Assembly: GCA_965228425.1 (NCBI GenBank)
Contig: OZ245815.1
Span: forward strand, 3,038,001 to 3,102,000
Reading direction: 5' to 3'
Length of the DNA: 64,000 nt
Source: JAJFJD01 sp965228425
GTDB taxonomy: Bacteria; Pseudomonadota; Alphaproteobacteria; UBA8366
Part shown: one piece after another, positions 26,051 through 34,998 of the stretch
Layout: each line of letters begins with the position of its first letter
How positions within the stretch are numbered: position 1 is the stretch's first letter
Notes under the pieces: generated by a model
The model's database searches: none
What the model saw: the letters and a program-made list of their open reading frames with translations, nothing else
Told to the model about the DNA's origin: nothing
Position numbers and translations under genes: made by a program

Positions 26051-27200
26051 AGGTCATCCACTCCAGCGCCTGTTCCAGATCGGCGATGAGTTCATCGGCG
26101 TCCTCGATGCCGACGGACAGGCGCAGCAGGTTTTTCGGCACCAGACTATGGGGTCCTTCCACCGTGGCGCGGTGCTCGATCAGGCTTTCGACGCCGCCAA
26201 GCGACGTGGCGGGGATGAACAGATTGCAGGCGGCTGCCACCTTGCGGGCTTCGTCGGCGCCGCCGGCGACGCAGATCGACATCATGCCGCCGAAGCCGTT
26301 CGTCATCTGGCGCGCGGCAATGTCGTGGCCGGAATGCGACGGCAGTCCGGGATAGAGAACCTGCTCGATCTTCGGATGGCTCTCGAAATGCGTGGCGATG
26401 CGGAGCGCGTTCTCCGAATGGCGCTCGAAGCGCACTGCAAGCGTCCGCATGCCGCGCAGCAGCAGCCACACCTCGTGCGGCCCCATGACCGCGCCGAGCT
26501 TCGCCCGCACGACCTTGATGTCCTCCCACATTGCGTCGTCGGCCTTGGTGATCAGCACGCCGCCCAGGACATCGGAATGGCCATTCAGATACTTCGTTGT
26601 GGAATGGAACACGATATCGGCGCCGAGGCTCAGGGCCCGGGTCGTGACGGGCGGTGCGACCGTGCTGTCGACACCGACCGCGGCCCCGGCGGCGTGAGCG
26701 ATCTCGGCGCAGGCGGCGATATCGACCACGTCCCAGGTCGGGTTGGCGGCGGGCTCGACCCAGAGGATCTTGGTACGGCCCGGCTGCATCGCCGCCGACA
26801 CGGCGCTCAGGTCGCGGGGGTCGACGAAATCTACTTCTACCGCGCGCTTTTCGACGATGCGCCGAAGCCAGTCCTGCAAGCCGTGATACATGACCTTCGG
26901 CGCGACCACGTGATCCCCCGTCGACAGCGTCTCGAACACCGCCGTCGCCGCGGCGAGGCCCGAGGCGAACAACCGGGCCTCCGTACCGCCCTCCAGCCGC
27001 GCGATAAGGCGCTCGACCGGCGTATCGGTCGGGTTACCGTACCGGCTGTAGGTATAGTCGCCGGTCAGCTCATAGTCGGCATCCCGGGCATAAGTGGTCG
27101 AGGTATGGATCGGCGGCACCACCGCGCCAGTCTCCTTGTCGATGTAATGCATCGCTTGGGGGAGCAGGCTGCGGGGCGACAGGTCGTTGCGATTAGCCAT
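26049..27200 (-). CDS. Cys/Met-metabolism PLP-dependent enzyme (cystathionine gamma-synthase/lyase family)
   Basis: A 383-residue member of the transsulfuration enzyme family. It shows DYTYSRYGNPTDTPVERL, the PLP-phosphate region FASGLAA, and the lysine Schiff-base motif FHSTTKYLNGHSDVLGG. The sequence fits cystathionine gamma-synthase, gamma-lyase or methionine gamma-lyase, and the exact reaction cannot be separated by eye. No other methionine genes flank it. AGGAT lies upstream of the ATG. The upstream 27201-27400 stretch has no SAM riboswitch that I can recognise. Confidence 0.9.
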   Translation of the reverse strand: MANRNDLSPRSLLPQAMHYIDKETGAVVPPIHTSTTYARDADYELTGDYTYSRYGNPTDTPVERLIARLEGGTEARLFASGLAAATAVFETLSTGDHVVAPKVMYHGLQDWLRRIVEKRAVEVDFVDPRDLSAVSAAMQPGRTKILWVEPAANPTWDVVDIAACAEIAHAAGAAVGVDSTVAPPVTTRALSLGADIVFHSTTKYLNGHSDVLGGVLITKADDAMWEDIKVVRAKLGAVMGPHEVWLLLRGMRTLAVRFERHSENALRIATHFESHPKIEQVLYPGLPSHSGHDIAARQMTNGFGGMMSICVAGGADEARKVAAACNLFIPATSLGGVESLIEHRATVEGPHSLVPKNLLRLSVGIEDADELIADLEQALEWMT

Positions 27201-27586
27201 ATCAGGTAATCCTAAGGGGTTAGGTAATGCGGGCGAGGGCCATCGGCATCTTAACCTTTGCGATCCTCATTCCAACGCTGACGAAACCGGAAAAGCGCCT
27301 TGTAAGGAAGCGCATTTTTCGCTCAATGCGGTGCCTACCTATTCTGGGCGAAGATCGAGCCTTTAACCATGGCCGTAAACCAATCGAATGGTGCCGGGGG
27401 TCTAGTGCTCCGTGGGTGGTCGACAGAAGCCCGTCGAGACGCAATTCTGCGGCCCTAGCGAAAGTCCCGCCCCTGCATTGCAACGGAACTCCACGGGGCT
27501 CCGGTGGGGGCGGGCGATTGCCCGACATTCGATCAGCCTGTCGGAAATGAGCGTTGAAAAATACGTTCTTTGCCGGTGCAAAGACG
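27201..27586. other. Gene-poor stretch upstream of the PLP-enzyme gene
   Basis: About 386 bases without a gene I can support. It probably carries the promoter of the PLP-enzyme gene. Open frames in it are short, lack convincing ribosome sites and show no family features. Confidence 0.5.
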
Positions 27587-27760
27587 CTAAGTGCCTCGCA
27601 AGACCTCGATGGCCTGCATCACCTTGTTCCACTGGCCGGCGCCGTGGGGGTCGCCGCAATCCAGCATCCCGTCGGACCGCATGGCCGCCTCTACCGGTGC
27701 AGCATCGCCGAACTCGCGAATGAGATTCCGAGCGTATTTATAAACATCGATGTTCTCCAT
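27587..27760 (-). CDS. Mini-protein A, paralogue of the one at 29275
   Basis: A 57-residue protein starting at the ATG at 27760. It shares about 59% identity over 54 residues with mini-protein B at 29275-29466, with the conserved blocks VEAAMRSD and GQWNKVMQA. Both lie either side of the NicC-like monooxygenase gene, on the same strand. Conservation of the pair suggests a real protein. It resembles short alphaproteobacterial proteins of the DUF6961 kind in pattern, which is only a visual match. Function unknown. Confidence 0.7.
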   Translation of the reverse strand: MENIDVYKYARNLIREFGDAAPVEAAMRSDGMLDCGDPHGAGQWNKVMQAIEVLRGT

Positions 27761-27852
27761 GGGATAGGCATACCACATTATTGCTAACGGTACCGGACGC
27801 ACAGGAGGTATCGGATACGGGCGCAGAATTGCCGTCGGTCCGATTGCGCAGC

Positions 27853-29013
27853 TTATGCTTCCAGGCTCGCGCTCGGCGGTGTATCCGCCAACGGCGCGGC
27901 CCAGGCGTCATAGCCGTAGACGCTTTCGATCTCGGCCTTGATCTTTTCCATGTCGTTCAGGCGGGAAATCTGCTGGATACGCGCGGTCCGGTCCTTACGC
28001 GTGGTTTCGTACCGCAGCAGCGCGGCGGTGACGTCGGATTCTCCGACCCCGTCGAGGCATCGCGACAGTATCGCCGCATCCTCGATCGCGCTGGACGCGC
28101 CTTGCGCCATATATGGCGTCATCGGATGACAGGCGTCGCCGAGCAGCGTCACCCGGTTCGACCCCCATTTCGGCAGCGGATCGCGTTCGAACAGCGCCCA
28201 TTTATGCACGTCGGGACAGGCGTCCAACACGGCGCGGACATTCGGATGGAAATCCTTATAGGCATCGCGCAGCACATCCAAATCGCCCTTTGCGGACCAG
28301 GATTCCACCTCGAAGTCGGGTTCGGGCGTGCTGGTGACGAAATAGATCTCGTCGCGGCGCGGATTCACGTAGTAGATCACGATATGCCGGTCGGGCCCCC
28401 ACCACTTGGCGCAATCGTCGATCGCGGAATCGCCTAGCAAAGACGCGGGGAAGGTGGTGCGATAGGCGACGCGGCCGGTGAAACGCGGTTTCTCCGCGCC
28501 CAAAAGGATTTCACGCACCACCGAATGGACGCCATCCGCGCCAATGACGATGCCGGCATCTGCCGCACTGCCGTCGGCGAATTCCAAGGTAACGCCGTCC
28601 GCTGCTTCTTCCAGGCCGACGAGTTTCCGGTCCCGATGCACAATGTCGGCAGGCACCAAGTCCGCCAAGGCCGCGTGCAGATCGCCCCGGTGCATGTAGA
28701 AGTAGGGCGCGCCGTATTTCCGTTCGACCGAATCGCCGAGCATGCGCTCCCAGGTGATCTCGCCGGTATCCCATTGCCGGTTGAGCGATGAGTCCGGCCG
28801 GAAGGCCAGTTCGCGCAAACGCGGTTCCAGGCCCAGCGCCCGGAGCACCTTGATTGAATTCGGGCTTTGCTGAATTCCCGCCCCGATGCGGGCGAAGGTG
28901 TGGGCTTGCTCATAGACGCGCACGTCGTGCCCGATGCGCCGCAACGTCGCGGCAGCGGCAAGCCCGCCGATACCCGCGCCGACAATAGCGATCGAAAGGG
29001 CATGTCTTGTCAT
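27853..29013 (-). CDS. FAD-dependent aromatic hydroxylase, NicC-like
   Basis: A 386-residue class A flavoprotein monooxygenase. The ATG at 29013 opens into the GAGIGGLAAAATLRRIGHDV dinucleotide motif (GxGxxG near the N-terminus). It shows GADGVHSVVRE and the FAD-binding LLGDACHPMTPYMAQGAS. The architecture and segments such as KWWGPDRHIVIYYV and YGYDAW resemble 6-hydroxynicotinate 3-monooxygenase (NicC), although salicylate or 3-hydroxybenzoate hydroxylases are also close. No other nic genes are adjacent. It is bracketed by two paralogous mini-protein genes. Confidence 0.85.
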   Translation of the reverse strand: MTRHALSIAIVGAGIGGLAAAATLRRIGHDVRVYEQAHTFARIGAGIQQSPNSIKVLRALGLEPRLRELAFRPDSSLNRQWDTGEITWERMLGDSVERKYGAPYFYMHRGDLHAALADLVPADIVHRDRKLVGLEEAADGVTLEFADGSAADAGIVIGADGVHSVVREILLGAEKPRFTGRVAYRTTFPASLLGDSAIDDCAKWWGPDRHIVIYYVNPRRDEIYFVTSTPEPDFEVESWSAKGDLDVLRDAYKDFHPNVRAVLDACPDVHKWALFERDPLPKWGSNRVTLLGDACHPMTPYMAQGASSAIEDAAILSRCLDGVGESDVTAALLRYETTRKDRTARIQQISRLNDMEKIKAEIESVYGYDAWAAPLADTPPSASLEA

Positions 29014-29274
29014 GTATGGCACGTTCCCATGCCCTGACGCTATACCGGCTGCCACCGCGCCGTCTAATTGCACACGGACGCATAATGAACGTTAAGCCAT
29101 GTGTCTCTATGCACGGGGGTATCGAAGCGGCCAACTTCCGCAACGGCGGTGCGGGGGCGATCCGCCCCCTGATCGACATTATCGATGCCGAAAAACCTTA
29201 TGCGGCCGGACCGCATGGCGATTCCAAGGCCTTCGGATGCGATCGAGGTCCGGCAAAGTGCTGGTGAATTACAC

Positions 29275-29466
29275 TCAATGGCGCAGGCGGAACCCGGGCG
29301 ACTCCAATTCCTCGACCGCCTGCATGACCTTGTTCCACTGCCCGACGGCGTGTTGATCGCCGCGATCCATCATGCGGTCGGACCGCATGGCGGCTTCTAC
29401 GCGCGCCTCGCGGCCGTATTGTTTGATGAGCTTCAATGCGGTTTCGTAGATATCAAAATCGTCCAT
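29275..29466 (-). CDS. Mini-protein B, paralogue of the one at 27587
   Basis: A 63-residue protein starting at the ATG at 29466. It matches mini-protein A at 27587-27760 over most of its length (VEAAMRSD, MMDRGDQHAVGQWNKVMQA) and extends eight residues beyond it. It lies upstream of the NicC-like gene, with about 260 bases between. No known domain is recognised, and no clear strong ribosome site is seen. Confidence 0.7.
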   Translation of the reverse strand: MDDFDIYETALKLIKQYGREARVEAAMRSDRMMDRGDQHAVGQWNKVMQAVEELESPGFRLRH

Positions 29467-29568
29467 GCCGCACTGGGTACACAACGATCATGACAATTTT
29501 ATGGTATCCGAAATCGCACGGGATTTAGGGGAGTTGCACTCCCAAATATCACTACGTGGCGAGGATGA

Positions 29569-30399
29569 TCAAAATCGAGTCGCCCAGGCATCCAATTTCG
29601 GCAAAACGACCTCGGCCGGATCGGAATCGATGCTCAAGATTATGCGTTCGACGCCGGCATCCGCGTAAGCGCTCCATTCGTCCGGGTCGTGTTCCGCTCC
29701 GAAGGCGCTGATCGGGACGGACCGTCCGGCGGCCTTCTCCATCTCCCGGAATTCCGGCATCTTTTCCAACAAGGTATAGTTCGGCCGTTTGGCGTGCGGC
29801 AGCCAACCGTCGCCATAGGCGAGGGCACGGCGTGCCCCGTACGGAAACTCGCCGCCGACATACACCGGTGGGGTTTTCTGTATGGGCTTCGGCCACGCCA
29901 TCATCGGGCCGAAATCCACCATCTCGCCGTGGTACTCCGGCTTGCTTTCGGTCCAGATCAGCCGCATCGCTTCGATTTTCTCGCGCATGGCCTTGTGGCG
30001 CGTCTTGAAGGTGACACCGTGGTTTTCCATCTCGTCCTCATTCCAGCCGGCGCCGATGCCGAACAGGAAGCGGCCGTTCGAGATTTGATCCACCGTGGCG
30101 ACTTGCTTGGCGGTCTGTATCACGTCGCGTTGCGGCACCAGGCAAATACCCGTCGCGATCTTCAACCTCCTGGTTACCGCCGCCGCCGCGCCGAGCACCA
30201 CGAATGGGTCCATGACGTCGTAGTATTTCTTCGGCAACTCCCCGCCTTGCGGCCATTCGGAGTCGCGCGACAAGGGAATATGACTGTGCTCCGGCAGCCA
30301 CAGCGAGTCGAAGCCGCGCTCCTCCAGCGCCACCGCCAATTCGGTGGGCGGGATGGCATAGTCGGTGCAGAACATCGCGAGACCGATTTTCATGCCCAT
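29569..30399 (-). CDS. LLM-class flavin-dependent oxidoreductase (second)
   Basis: A 276-residue luciferase-like protein. The ATG at 30399 is preferred, since GGAGGA sits nine bases before it; a second ATG follows two codons on. Barrel motifs are LEERGFDSLWLPEHSHIP, GRFLFGIGAGWNEDEMENHG and the substrate-side TPPVYVGGE. It belongs to the same broad TIGR03619-like group as the protein at 21778. The flavin source and substrate are unknown. Confidence 0.85.
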   Translation of the reverse strand: MGMKIGLAMFCTDYAIPPTELAVALEERGFDSLWLPEHSHIPLSRDSEWPQGGELPKKYYDVMDPFVVLGAAAAVTRRLKIATGICLVPQRDVIQTAKQVATVDQISNGRFLFGIGAGWNEDEMENHGVTFKTRHKAMREKIEAMRLIWTESKPEYHGEMVDFGPMMAWPKPIQKTPPVYVGGEFPYGARRALAYGDGWLPHAKRPNYTLLEKMPEFREMEKAAGRSVPISAFGAEHDPDEWSAYADAGVERIILSIDSDPAEVVLPKLDAWATRF

Positions 30400-30523
30400 T
30401 ACCGTTGGTCCTCCCGAATTCGATTGGCATAGGTCGTGCCAATCCGCCATTTCCGAGGGCTACGATACAACGTCGGCCGATCGTCGCCTATTCCAGCGCT
30501 TCACTGCCGCCAAGACGGCCCGC

Positions 30524-31030
30524 CTACCGACAGACCTTCATCGGAAGTATCAGGCCCCACCGGGTTTCTTGTGCTTCGCCAAATTCAAAAAATCCCGCTT
30601 TCTTGTATGCCGCGATAGCGCGCGTATTTTCTGGGTGCGGATCGGTCGCGACCACCGGGGCTCCTTCCTCGAACAGCGTTTTCAACCGCTCGGCGATGAA
30701 GGCTGAGCCATGCCCTTTCTCGATCATGTCCCGCTCACCAATAAATTGGTCGATGCCCCGAGAGCCCTTTGGAAGCCCGAAAAAATGGTGATTTTCCCAA
30801 CCATGAACCGTGTAGTCTTGGATGTACGCAAAAGAGCGCCCGGCTGTTGAGACAATCCATCTCGCCACACGCGGGTCTTCCAGATCCTCCTCGTCACGGG
30901 GCTCAATTGAATCCCACCACTCACGAACATGAGGTCGTGACTGCCATTTCAATATCAAATCGAGATCGGCTTTCGTCGCCTTTCGAAAAGTGTATCGATC
31001 GGTCGCCGCCATCCCCGCACGATAGCACAT
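30524..31030 (-). CDS. GNAT acetyltransferase similar to aminoglycoside 6'-N-acetyltransferases
   Basis: A 168-residue GNAT-fold protein. The pattern RGIDQFIGERDMIEKGHGSA, the acetyl-CoA site KGHGSA and the tail TDPHPENTRAIAAYKKAGF closely follow those of AAC(6')-Ib-type enzymes. N-terminal SRPHVREWWDS also matches. The family can acetylate aminoglycosides but also other amines, so resistance is not shown. A start at the ATG at 31012 is an alternative. It lies downstream of a strong terminator on the same strand. Confidence 0.8.
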   Translation of the reverse strand: MCYRAGMAATDRYTFRKATKADLDLILKWQSRPHVREWWDSIEPRDEEDLEDPRVARWIVSTAGRSFAYIQDYTVHGWENHHFFGLPKGSRGIDQFIGERDMIEKGHGSAFIAERLKTLFEEGAPVVATDPHPENTRAIAAYKKAGFFEFGEAQETRWGLILPMKVCR

Positions 31031-31123
31031 GGACCGCTCGCAGATATGGGTTCAATCCTGCCATTGAGGGCGGATCGATCCCCTCGAACGTCCTCCCTCG
31101 CGCTTGCCGGTCGCTCAAATGAA

Positions 31124-31164
31124 AAAGGCCCCGCCCGATCGTCTTGCGATCCGGCGGGGCCTTT
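31124..31164 (-). terminator. Strong intrinsic terminator
   Basis: A 12-bp perfect stem (AAAGGCCCCGCC/GGCGGGGCCTTT) is followed on the minus strand by a run of T residues (CCTTTTTC). It lies just past the small hypothetical gene at 31220 and would end its transcript before the GNAT gene. Confidence 0.85.
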
Positions 31165-31219
31165 AGTCATTGGTCATTCAAACCTCGGCGTACATGGCCG
31201 TCGGTTTGCTGGATGACAC

Positions 31220-31519
31220 TTAGCCTTCTTTGCGGAGCATCCAATCGGGCTGCTCGGATTGGAAGGGCAGAACGTCGAATTCGGCCGGGCCGCCCGTGTT
31301 CGGCAGGGCGCGGGCCAGGCTGATGAAGAGATAGGCCAGTTCGCCGGCATCCTCGATCATCGCGTCGGCTACGGTCTCCCAGGTCACCTTGCCGTCCTCG
31401 CCGATTTTCCGGCCCTTGGCCCATTCATGGATCTTGATCGTCGCCTCGTGACGGGCTGCCTCGACCTCGCTGTCGAAAAGCTTGCCGTCGCATGTCTTAT
31501 ACGCTTGCATCCTGTGCAT
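31220..31519 (-). CDS. Small hypothetical protein
   Basis: A 99-residue protein from the ATG at 31519, preceded by AAGGG. It has a short basic/Cys-bearing N-terminus (YKTCDGKLFDSEVEAARHEA), resembling small phage-related or alphaproteobacterial hypothetical proteins, and an acidic central part. No function is assigned. A strong terminator follows. Confidence 0.6.
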   Translation of the reverse strand: MHRMQAYKTCDGKLFDSEVEAARHEATIKIHEWAKGRKIGEDGKVTWETVADAMIEDAGELAYLFISLARALPNTGGPAEFDVLPFQSEQPDWMLRKEG

Positions 31520-32023
31520 CACTCTGCCCTTGAATAATTTCTGTCTAATTCTTTGTTATTTCAAACGATTAGATATCATCGGCTCGCGCAATTCACTCGC
31601 GGAAGGCCCGACCGGAGGGACGGGTATCCGAGACGCAATCCTGGAATGCATCATGCGAAGACCACCCGAAATGGGCAATCCGCCCATACAGACTAGTCTA
31701 TGTGGAGGAGGCGGCTGAAAGACTGGGCGATTAAATAAGCCCTTGGATTCTTTCGAAAAACCGTAATTCTTAACGATTCTCGTGAAATGAGCCTCCCGAG
31801 AGCAGGCTCATCGTCGGAACGAATTCGCCTGTTGGTCTAGCCCAGGAAAGCCCGTTGCCTGGCATTCTCAGGTATTCGGATGGCCGGCGCGGGATGCCGA
31901 CGGGTTGCGTTTTCCGGGGCTCCGATGTTCCCGTTCCCCGGCGATGAATTCATCCAACAAGGCGACATTGCGAATATGGGACTTGAATCCCACGTCGATC
32001 TTAGGACTGGCAATCTTGAAAAT
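31520..32023. other. Gene-poor stretch between a hypothetical gene and tRNA-Lys
   Basis: About 500 bases without a supported gene. Its first part is A+T-rich and holds the promoter of the gene at 31220. An 8-bp inverted repeat (ATGAGCCT/AGGCTCAT, 31787-31811, loop 9) is seen but lacks a T-run. Confidence 0.5.
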
Positions 32024-32099
32024 TGGTGAGCCCGGCAGGGATCGAACCTGCGACAACCTGATTAAAAGTCAGGTGCTCTACCAACTGAGCTACGGGCCC
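32024..32099 (-). tRNA. tRNA-Lys (anticodon UUU)
   Basis: The minus strand folds as a 76-nt cloverleaf with 3' CCA encoded. The acceptor arm is GGGCCCG/CGGGCTC, the D-arm is TAGCTCAGTTGGTAGAGCA, and the anticodon arm CCTGACTTTTAATCAGG gives anticodon TTT (UUU), decoding lysine. The T-arm is GCAGGTTCGATCCCTGC. Confidence 0.96.
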
Positions 32100-32311
32100 A
32101 TCCGGGCGGCCGGTGATGTCCGGCGCGGTGGCCGTTTCGGGCACATGAGCCTTGGACGGCGTCGGGCGGTTGGTATGCCTTCGGGATAGCGCCGTCTGCG
32201 GCGGGCACCCGGCCCCGACTTGCGGCGGAAAATAGGGCCGGATTCGCGCTGGGTCAACCGCTAGCGGGCATAATCGCTTCTGCCGCACGACGGCCCGCTG
32301 TATCATCCGGT

Positions 32312-33271
32312 ATGGACCACATCTGGGATTACGACGCCACGCCGGGATCGCTGTTCGATCCGGGCAATGCGGACGATTTCTTTCGCCTGGCGCCACGCTA
32401 CCATCCGCCCGCGCTGGCCGCCGAAATGGCGCGGCTGGTCTACTGCAGCGACCTCAATCGCGTCAGCCTGGCGCTGCGGCGTGCCGGCTACGGCGATCCG
32501 CTGTGGTTCCGGGAGAAGGGCACCGACGCCTTCCTGACCCGCAGCGCCGATATGGCGGTGCTCGTCTTTCGCGGGACCGAGGGTCCCAAGCTCCGGCATT
32601 TGACCGACCCGGCCCGGTTGCAGCGCGCCTTCGCCCAAAGCGGCTTCGACTGGACCCAGGCGGTGCAGAGTTTCATGGCCGGCCTGCGGCCCGATATGCA
32701 GGAGGTCTCGGCCCATCTGATGACCGAACTGCAGGACCTGCTGACCGACCTGGATTTCGTGCCGACCGAATGGGTCGTCGACGGGAAACCCGGCGGCCGG
32801 GTGCATCGGGGATTCGCGCAGGCGCTCGACCGGGTGTGGGAGCCGATCGCCAACCAGCTCGCCGGGCTTGATATGCCGGTCATCTTCACCGGGCACAGCT
32901 TGGGCGCGGCCCTGGCCACGCTGGCGGCGAGCCGGCATGCGCCGGAAACGCTCTATACCTTCGGCTCGCCGACAGTCGGCGACGCGGAATTTGCGGCAAC
33001 CCTGCGAGGAACGGTGATCTACCGCTATATGAATTGTACCGACCTGGTCTGCCGCATCCCGCCCGCGCTCTACGCCCATGTGGGGACACTGCGTTACATC
33101 GATTCCGGGGGACGGCTGGTCCATGCGGCGGAATCCGACGCTGACCAACTCGCGGCCTGGACCGAGCATTTCCAATCGACGATGGGGCAGTGGGACAAGC
33201 TGTGGCTGCGCGGCTTGATCGACCACGCGCCGGTGAACTACGCCCGGGCAGTGCTGAACGGGCAGGATTAA
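32312..33271 (+). CDS. Class 3 (alpha/beta) lipase
   Basis: A 319-residue lipase-3-type protein. The nucleophile elbow FTGHSLGAAL carries Ser196, the oxyanion region is VLVFRGTE, and a downstream Asp in MNCTDLVCRIPP and a His in GGRLVHAAE are good candidates for the triad. No signal peptide is obvious, so the location may be cytoplasmic or via another route. It could hydrolyse acyl esters. It is monocistronic, followed by an A+T-rich segment. Confidence 0.88.
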   Translation: MDHIWDYDATPGSLFDPGNADDFFRLAPRYHPPALAAEMARLVYCSDLNRVSLALRRAGYGDPLWFREKGTDAFLTRSADMAVLVFRGTEGPKLRHLTDPARLQRAFAQSGFDWTQAVQSFMAGLRPDMQEVSAHLMTELQDLLTDLDFVPTEWVVDGKPGGRVHRGFAQALDRVWEPIANQLAGLDMPVIFTGHSLGAALATLAASRHAPETLYTFGSPTVGDAEFAATLRGTVIYRYMNCTDLVCRIPPALYAHVGTLRYIDSGGRLVHAAESDADQLAAWTEHFQSTMGQWDKLWLRGLIDHAPVNYARAVLNGQD

Positions 33272-33384
33272 GCTTCACTCGAAATACCCAAATACCATTT
33301 TCACACGAATAATTTATATTTCATATCCTCTATAAATTGACTCCTGCATTAAATCCCCCCTAGGTTGTATCGTGGGAATTAGCT

Positions 33385-34092
33385 ATGGGAGTGGGAGGAA
33401 TGAAATTCGAGTTTCTATCGGATGCGTTGACTAAGTTCACAAATGAATATCTGCTGGCAACTGTGATTTTGTGTGTGTTGCTAGCGGGTCTGGCTGTGGC
33501 CTTATTTGGGAAAGGGATAAACGAAAAAATACAATTTTCAGTCTTTGTAATTGTCGCGGTGTTTTTTGCCTCACTTGTTTCTTCATTTGCTGGACTCCTG
33601 CACCAAGCTACTCCAAGTCCTAGCAAAACTAGTCCATCGCCAAAGGTGGAAACACCCCCATCGGCTCCAGTTTCTGAAACCAAACCCACCCAGATAGTCA
33701 TTCCAGCGTCATCTTATCGAGATGGAGATGGCGTCGCGCTTGGACCAATCCCCAATTTGTATGGTCCGGATGTGTTGATGAACGGTCCACCATTTAATGC
33801 CCGTCCAAATTCCGCAAAATTCGATGCGACGACAGTCGTGGGTGGTAAGTATTTGTTCTCAGTACGACTAGCTGCTGGTGCGCCACGCCCTATGGATATT
33901 TACGTTAATGGGAGTTCTGAGTTAGCGGGTGTTCTTGGAAATATGACTGGAGGTTGGTTACCTATCCATCAGCGATGGATTGATGCGGGAACTATTGAAC
34001 TGCTCAAAGGTCACAATACAATCACCTTGCGAAGAAATGATGTATTCCCGCACATAACTCGACTTAAACTAACTCCGGTTGCCGCTGATTAA
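33385..34092 (+). CDS. Low-G+C membrane protein of unknown function
   Basis: A 235-residue protein (230 if the ATG at 33400 is used). Sampled lines of the gene are near 40-43% G+C, against about 65% in neighbouring genes, and the codons favour A/T endings. Two hydrophobic helices lie near residues 23-43 and 53-71. A Ser/Thr/Pro linker (PSPSKTSPSPK) follows, then a soluble C-terminal domain that may be beta-rich. The composition suggests recent acquisition. The function is unknown. Confidence 0.65.
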   Translation: MGVGGMKFEFLSDALTKFTNEYLLATVILCVLLAGLAVALFGKGINEKIQFSVFVIVAVFFASLVSSFAGLLHQATPSPSKTSPSPKVETPPSAPVSETKPTQIVIPASSYRDGDGVALGPIPNLYGPDVLMNGPPFNARPNSAKFDATTVVGGKYLFSVRLAAGAPRPMDIYVNGSSELAGVLGNMTGGWLPIHQRWIDAGTIELLKGHNTITLRRNDVFPHITRLKLTPVAAD

Positions 34093-34227
34093 ACGCAACT
34101 TCGATAGGTTATATCTCAAAACTAACTGAGCTTTGCCTGCTGGTTCGGTGTTCTTGTGTAGTCGACCCAACATGCCACGAAGGCTGAATAAGCCAATTTA
34201 GCAATAAGCAGCCGTGAATCCGGTATT

Positions 34228-34920
34228 TTAGGCCTGCTGGACCGACAGCATGTCGTCGCGTTCCGCCATCCATTCCGCCGCATAGCCGCAATCGCGGTAG
34301 TCGTCGAAATACGGGCCGCCCGATGTGTAGTGCAGGTTGGAGATTTCCGAGACCGGCAGCGCCGGATCGTAATCCACTAGATGGTTCCAGCCGCGCGGGA
34401 TTTCGCCGATCAGATGGTCCCCGTCGAGCCATTGGAAGCGATGCAGCGCCAATCCGGTCGCCGTGTTGACGTAGTCTGGCGTCAGCGCCTCGCATTTGGC
34501 GCAGTTCATCAGCATGACGCTCGACCAGTTCTTCTTCTCGAACTTGGTCTGCGGCTGGCCGAGGAACTTGGTGGTTTCCGTCGGGACGTGATCGTGGTGC
34601 ACGCACATCACCGCGTATTTGTCGTCGCGCAGGTCCCACAGCTTGGCGATGTCGTCGAGCACGAGCATGTCGCAATCCATGAAGATTGCCCAACCCTCGA
34701 AATCGCAAAGATACGGCGTCAGGAAGCGGGAAAAGGAGAAGTCGGTGGATTGCAGCGGATGCCGTTCGCGCCACATCAGGTCGCCCAGTTGCGAGAGGCG
34801 CAGCGGCGTGACCGCCACCGGCCGGCTCGCGCGGCGCTGGATCGAATGTTCCAACACGCTGTAGGCGACGGCCTCGCGCGGGTCGTATCCGACGAACACG
34901 CGGATAAAGTCTTGAGGCAT
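34228..34920 (-). CDS. Glycosyltransferase-like protein (GT-A, DxD type)
   Basis: A 230-residue protein with ATG at 34920 and AAAGG about 10 bases upstream. The segment FMDCDMLVLDDI holds a DxD-type motif that would bind metal-nucleotide sugar. Overall order (short N-terminal Rossmann-like strand IRVFVGYDPREAVAYSVL, DxD, C-terminal NHLVDY and NLHYTSGGP) fits GT8-type or related bacterial transferases. It follows a TPR-GT9-like gene on the same strand by about 78 bases, probably in an operon. The acceptor is unknown. Confidence 0.78.
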   Translation of the reverse strand: MPQDFIRVFVGYDPREAVAYSVLEHSIQRRASRPVAVTPLRLSQLGDLMWRERHPLQSTDFSFSRFLTPYLCDFEGWAIFMDCDMLVLDDIAKLWDLRDDKYAVMCVHHDHVPTETTKFLGQPQTKFEKKNWSSVMLMNCAKCEALTPDYVNTATGLALHRFQWLDGDHLIGEIPRGWNHLVDYDPALPVSEISNLHYTSGGPYFDDYRDCGYAAEWMAERDDMLSVQQA

Positions 34921-34998
34921 GTGGGGAATGCCTTTCTTGATGATTGCGGGAGTTGAATACACGTTCGCCCCGGCGCAAACAAGGAAACCCGCCTGCGG

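Noticed and set aside
27201..27400. Possible SAM riboswitch upstream of the Cys/Met PLP-enzyme gene
   Set aside because: None of the SAM-I, SAM-II or SAH consensus blocks could be matched by eye.
27227..27550. Plus-strand frame in the gap upstream of the PLP-enzyme gene
   Set aside because: Its composition is unlike a coding sequence and it has no convincing start signal.
29195..29245. Possible third fragment of the mini-protein family (GGACCGCATGGC-like segment)
   Set aside because: The match is limited to a dozen bases and no reading frame continues it.
31868..32056. Minus-strand short frame running into the tRNA-Lys gene
   Set aside because: It overlaps the tRNA and has the familiar tRNA-adjacent spurious sequence, with no ribosome site.
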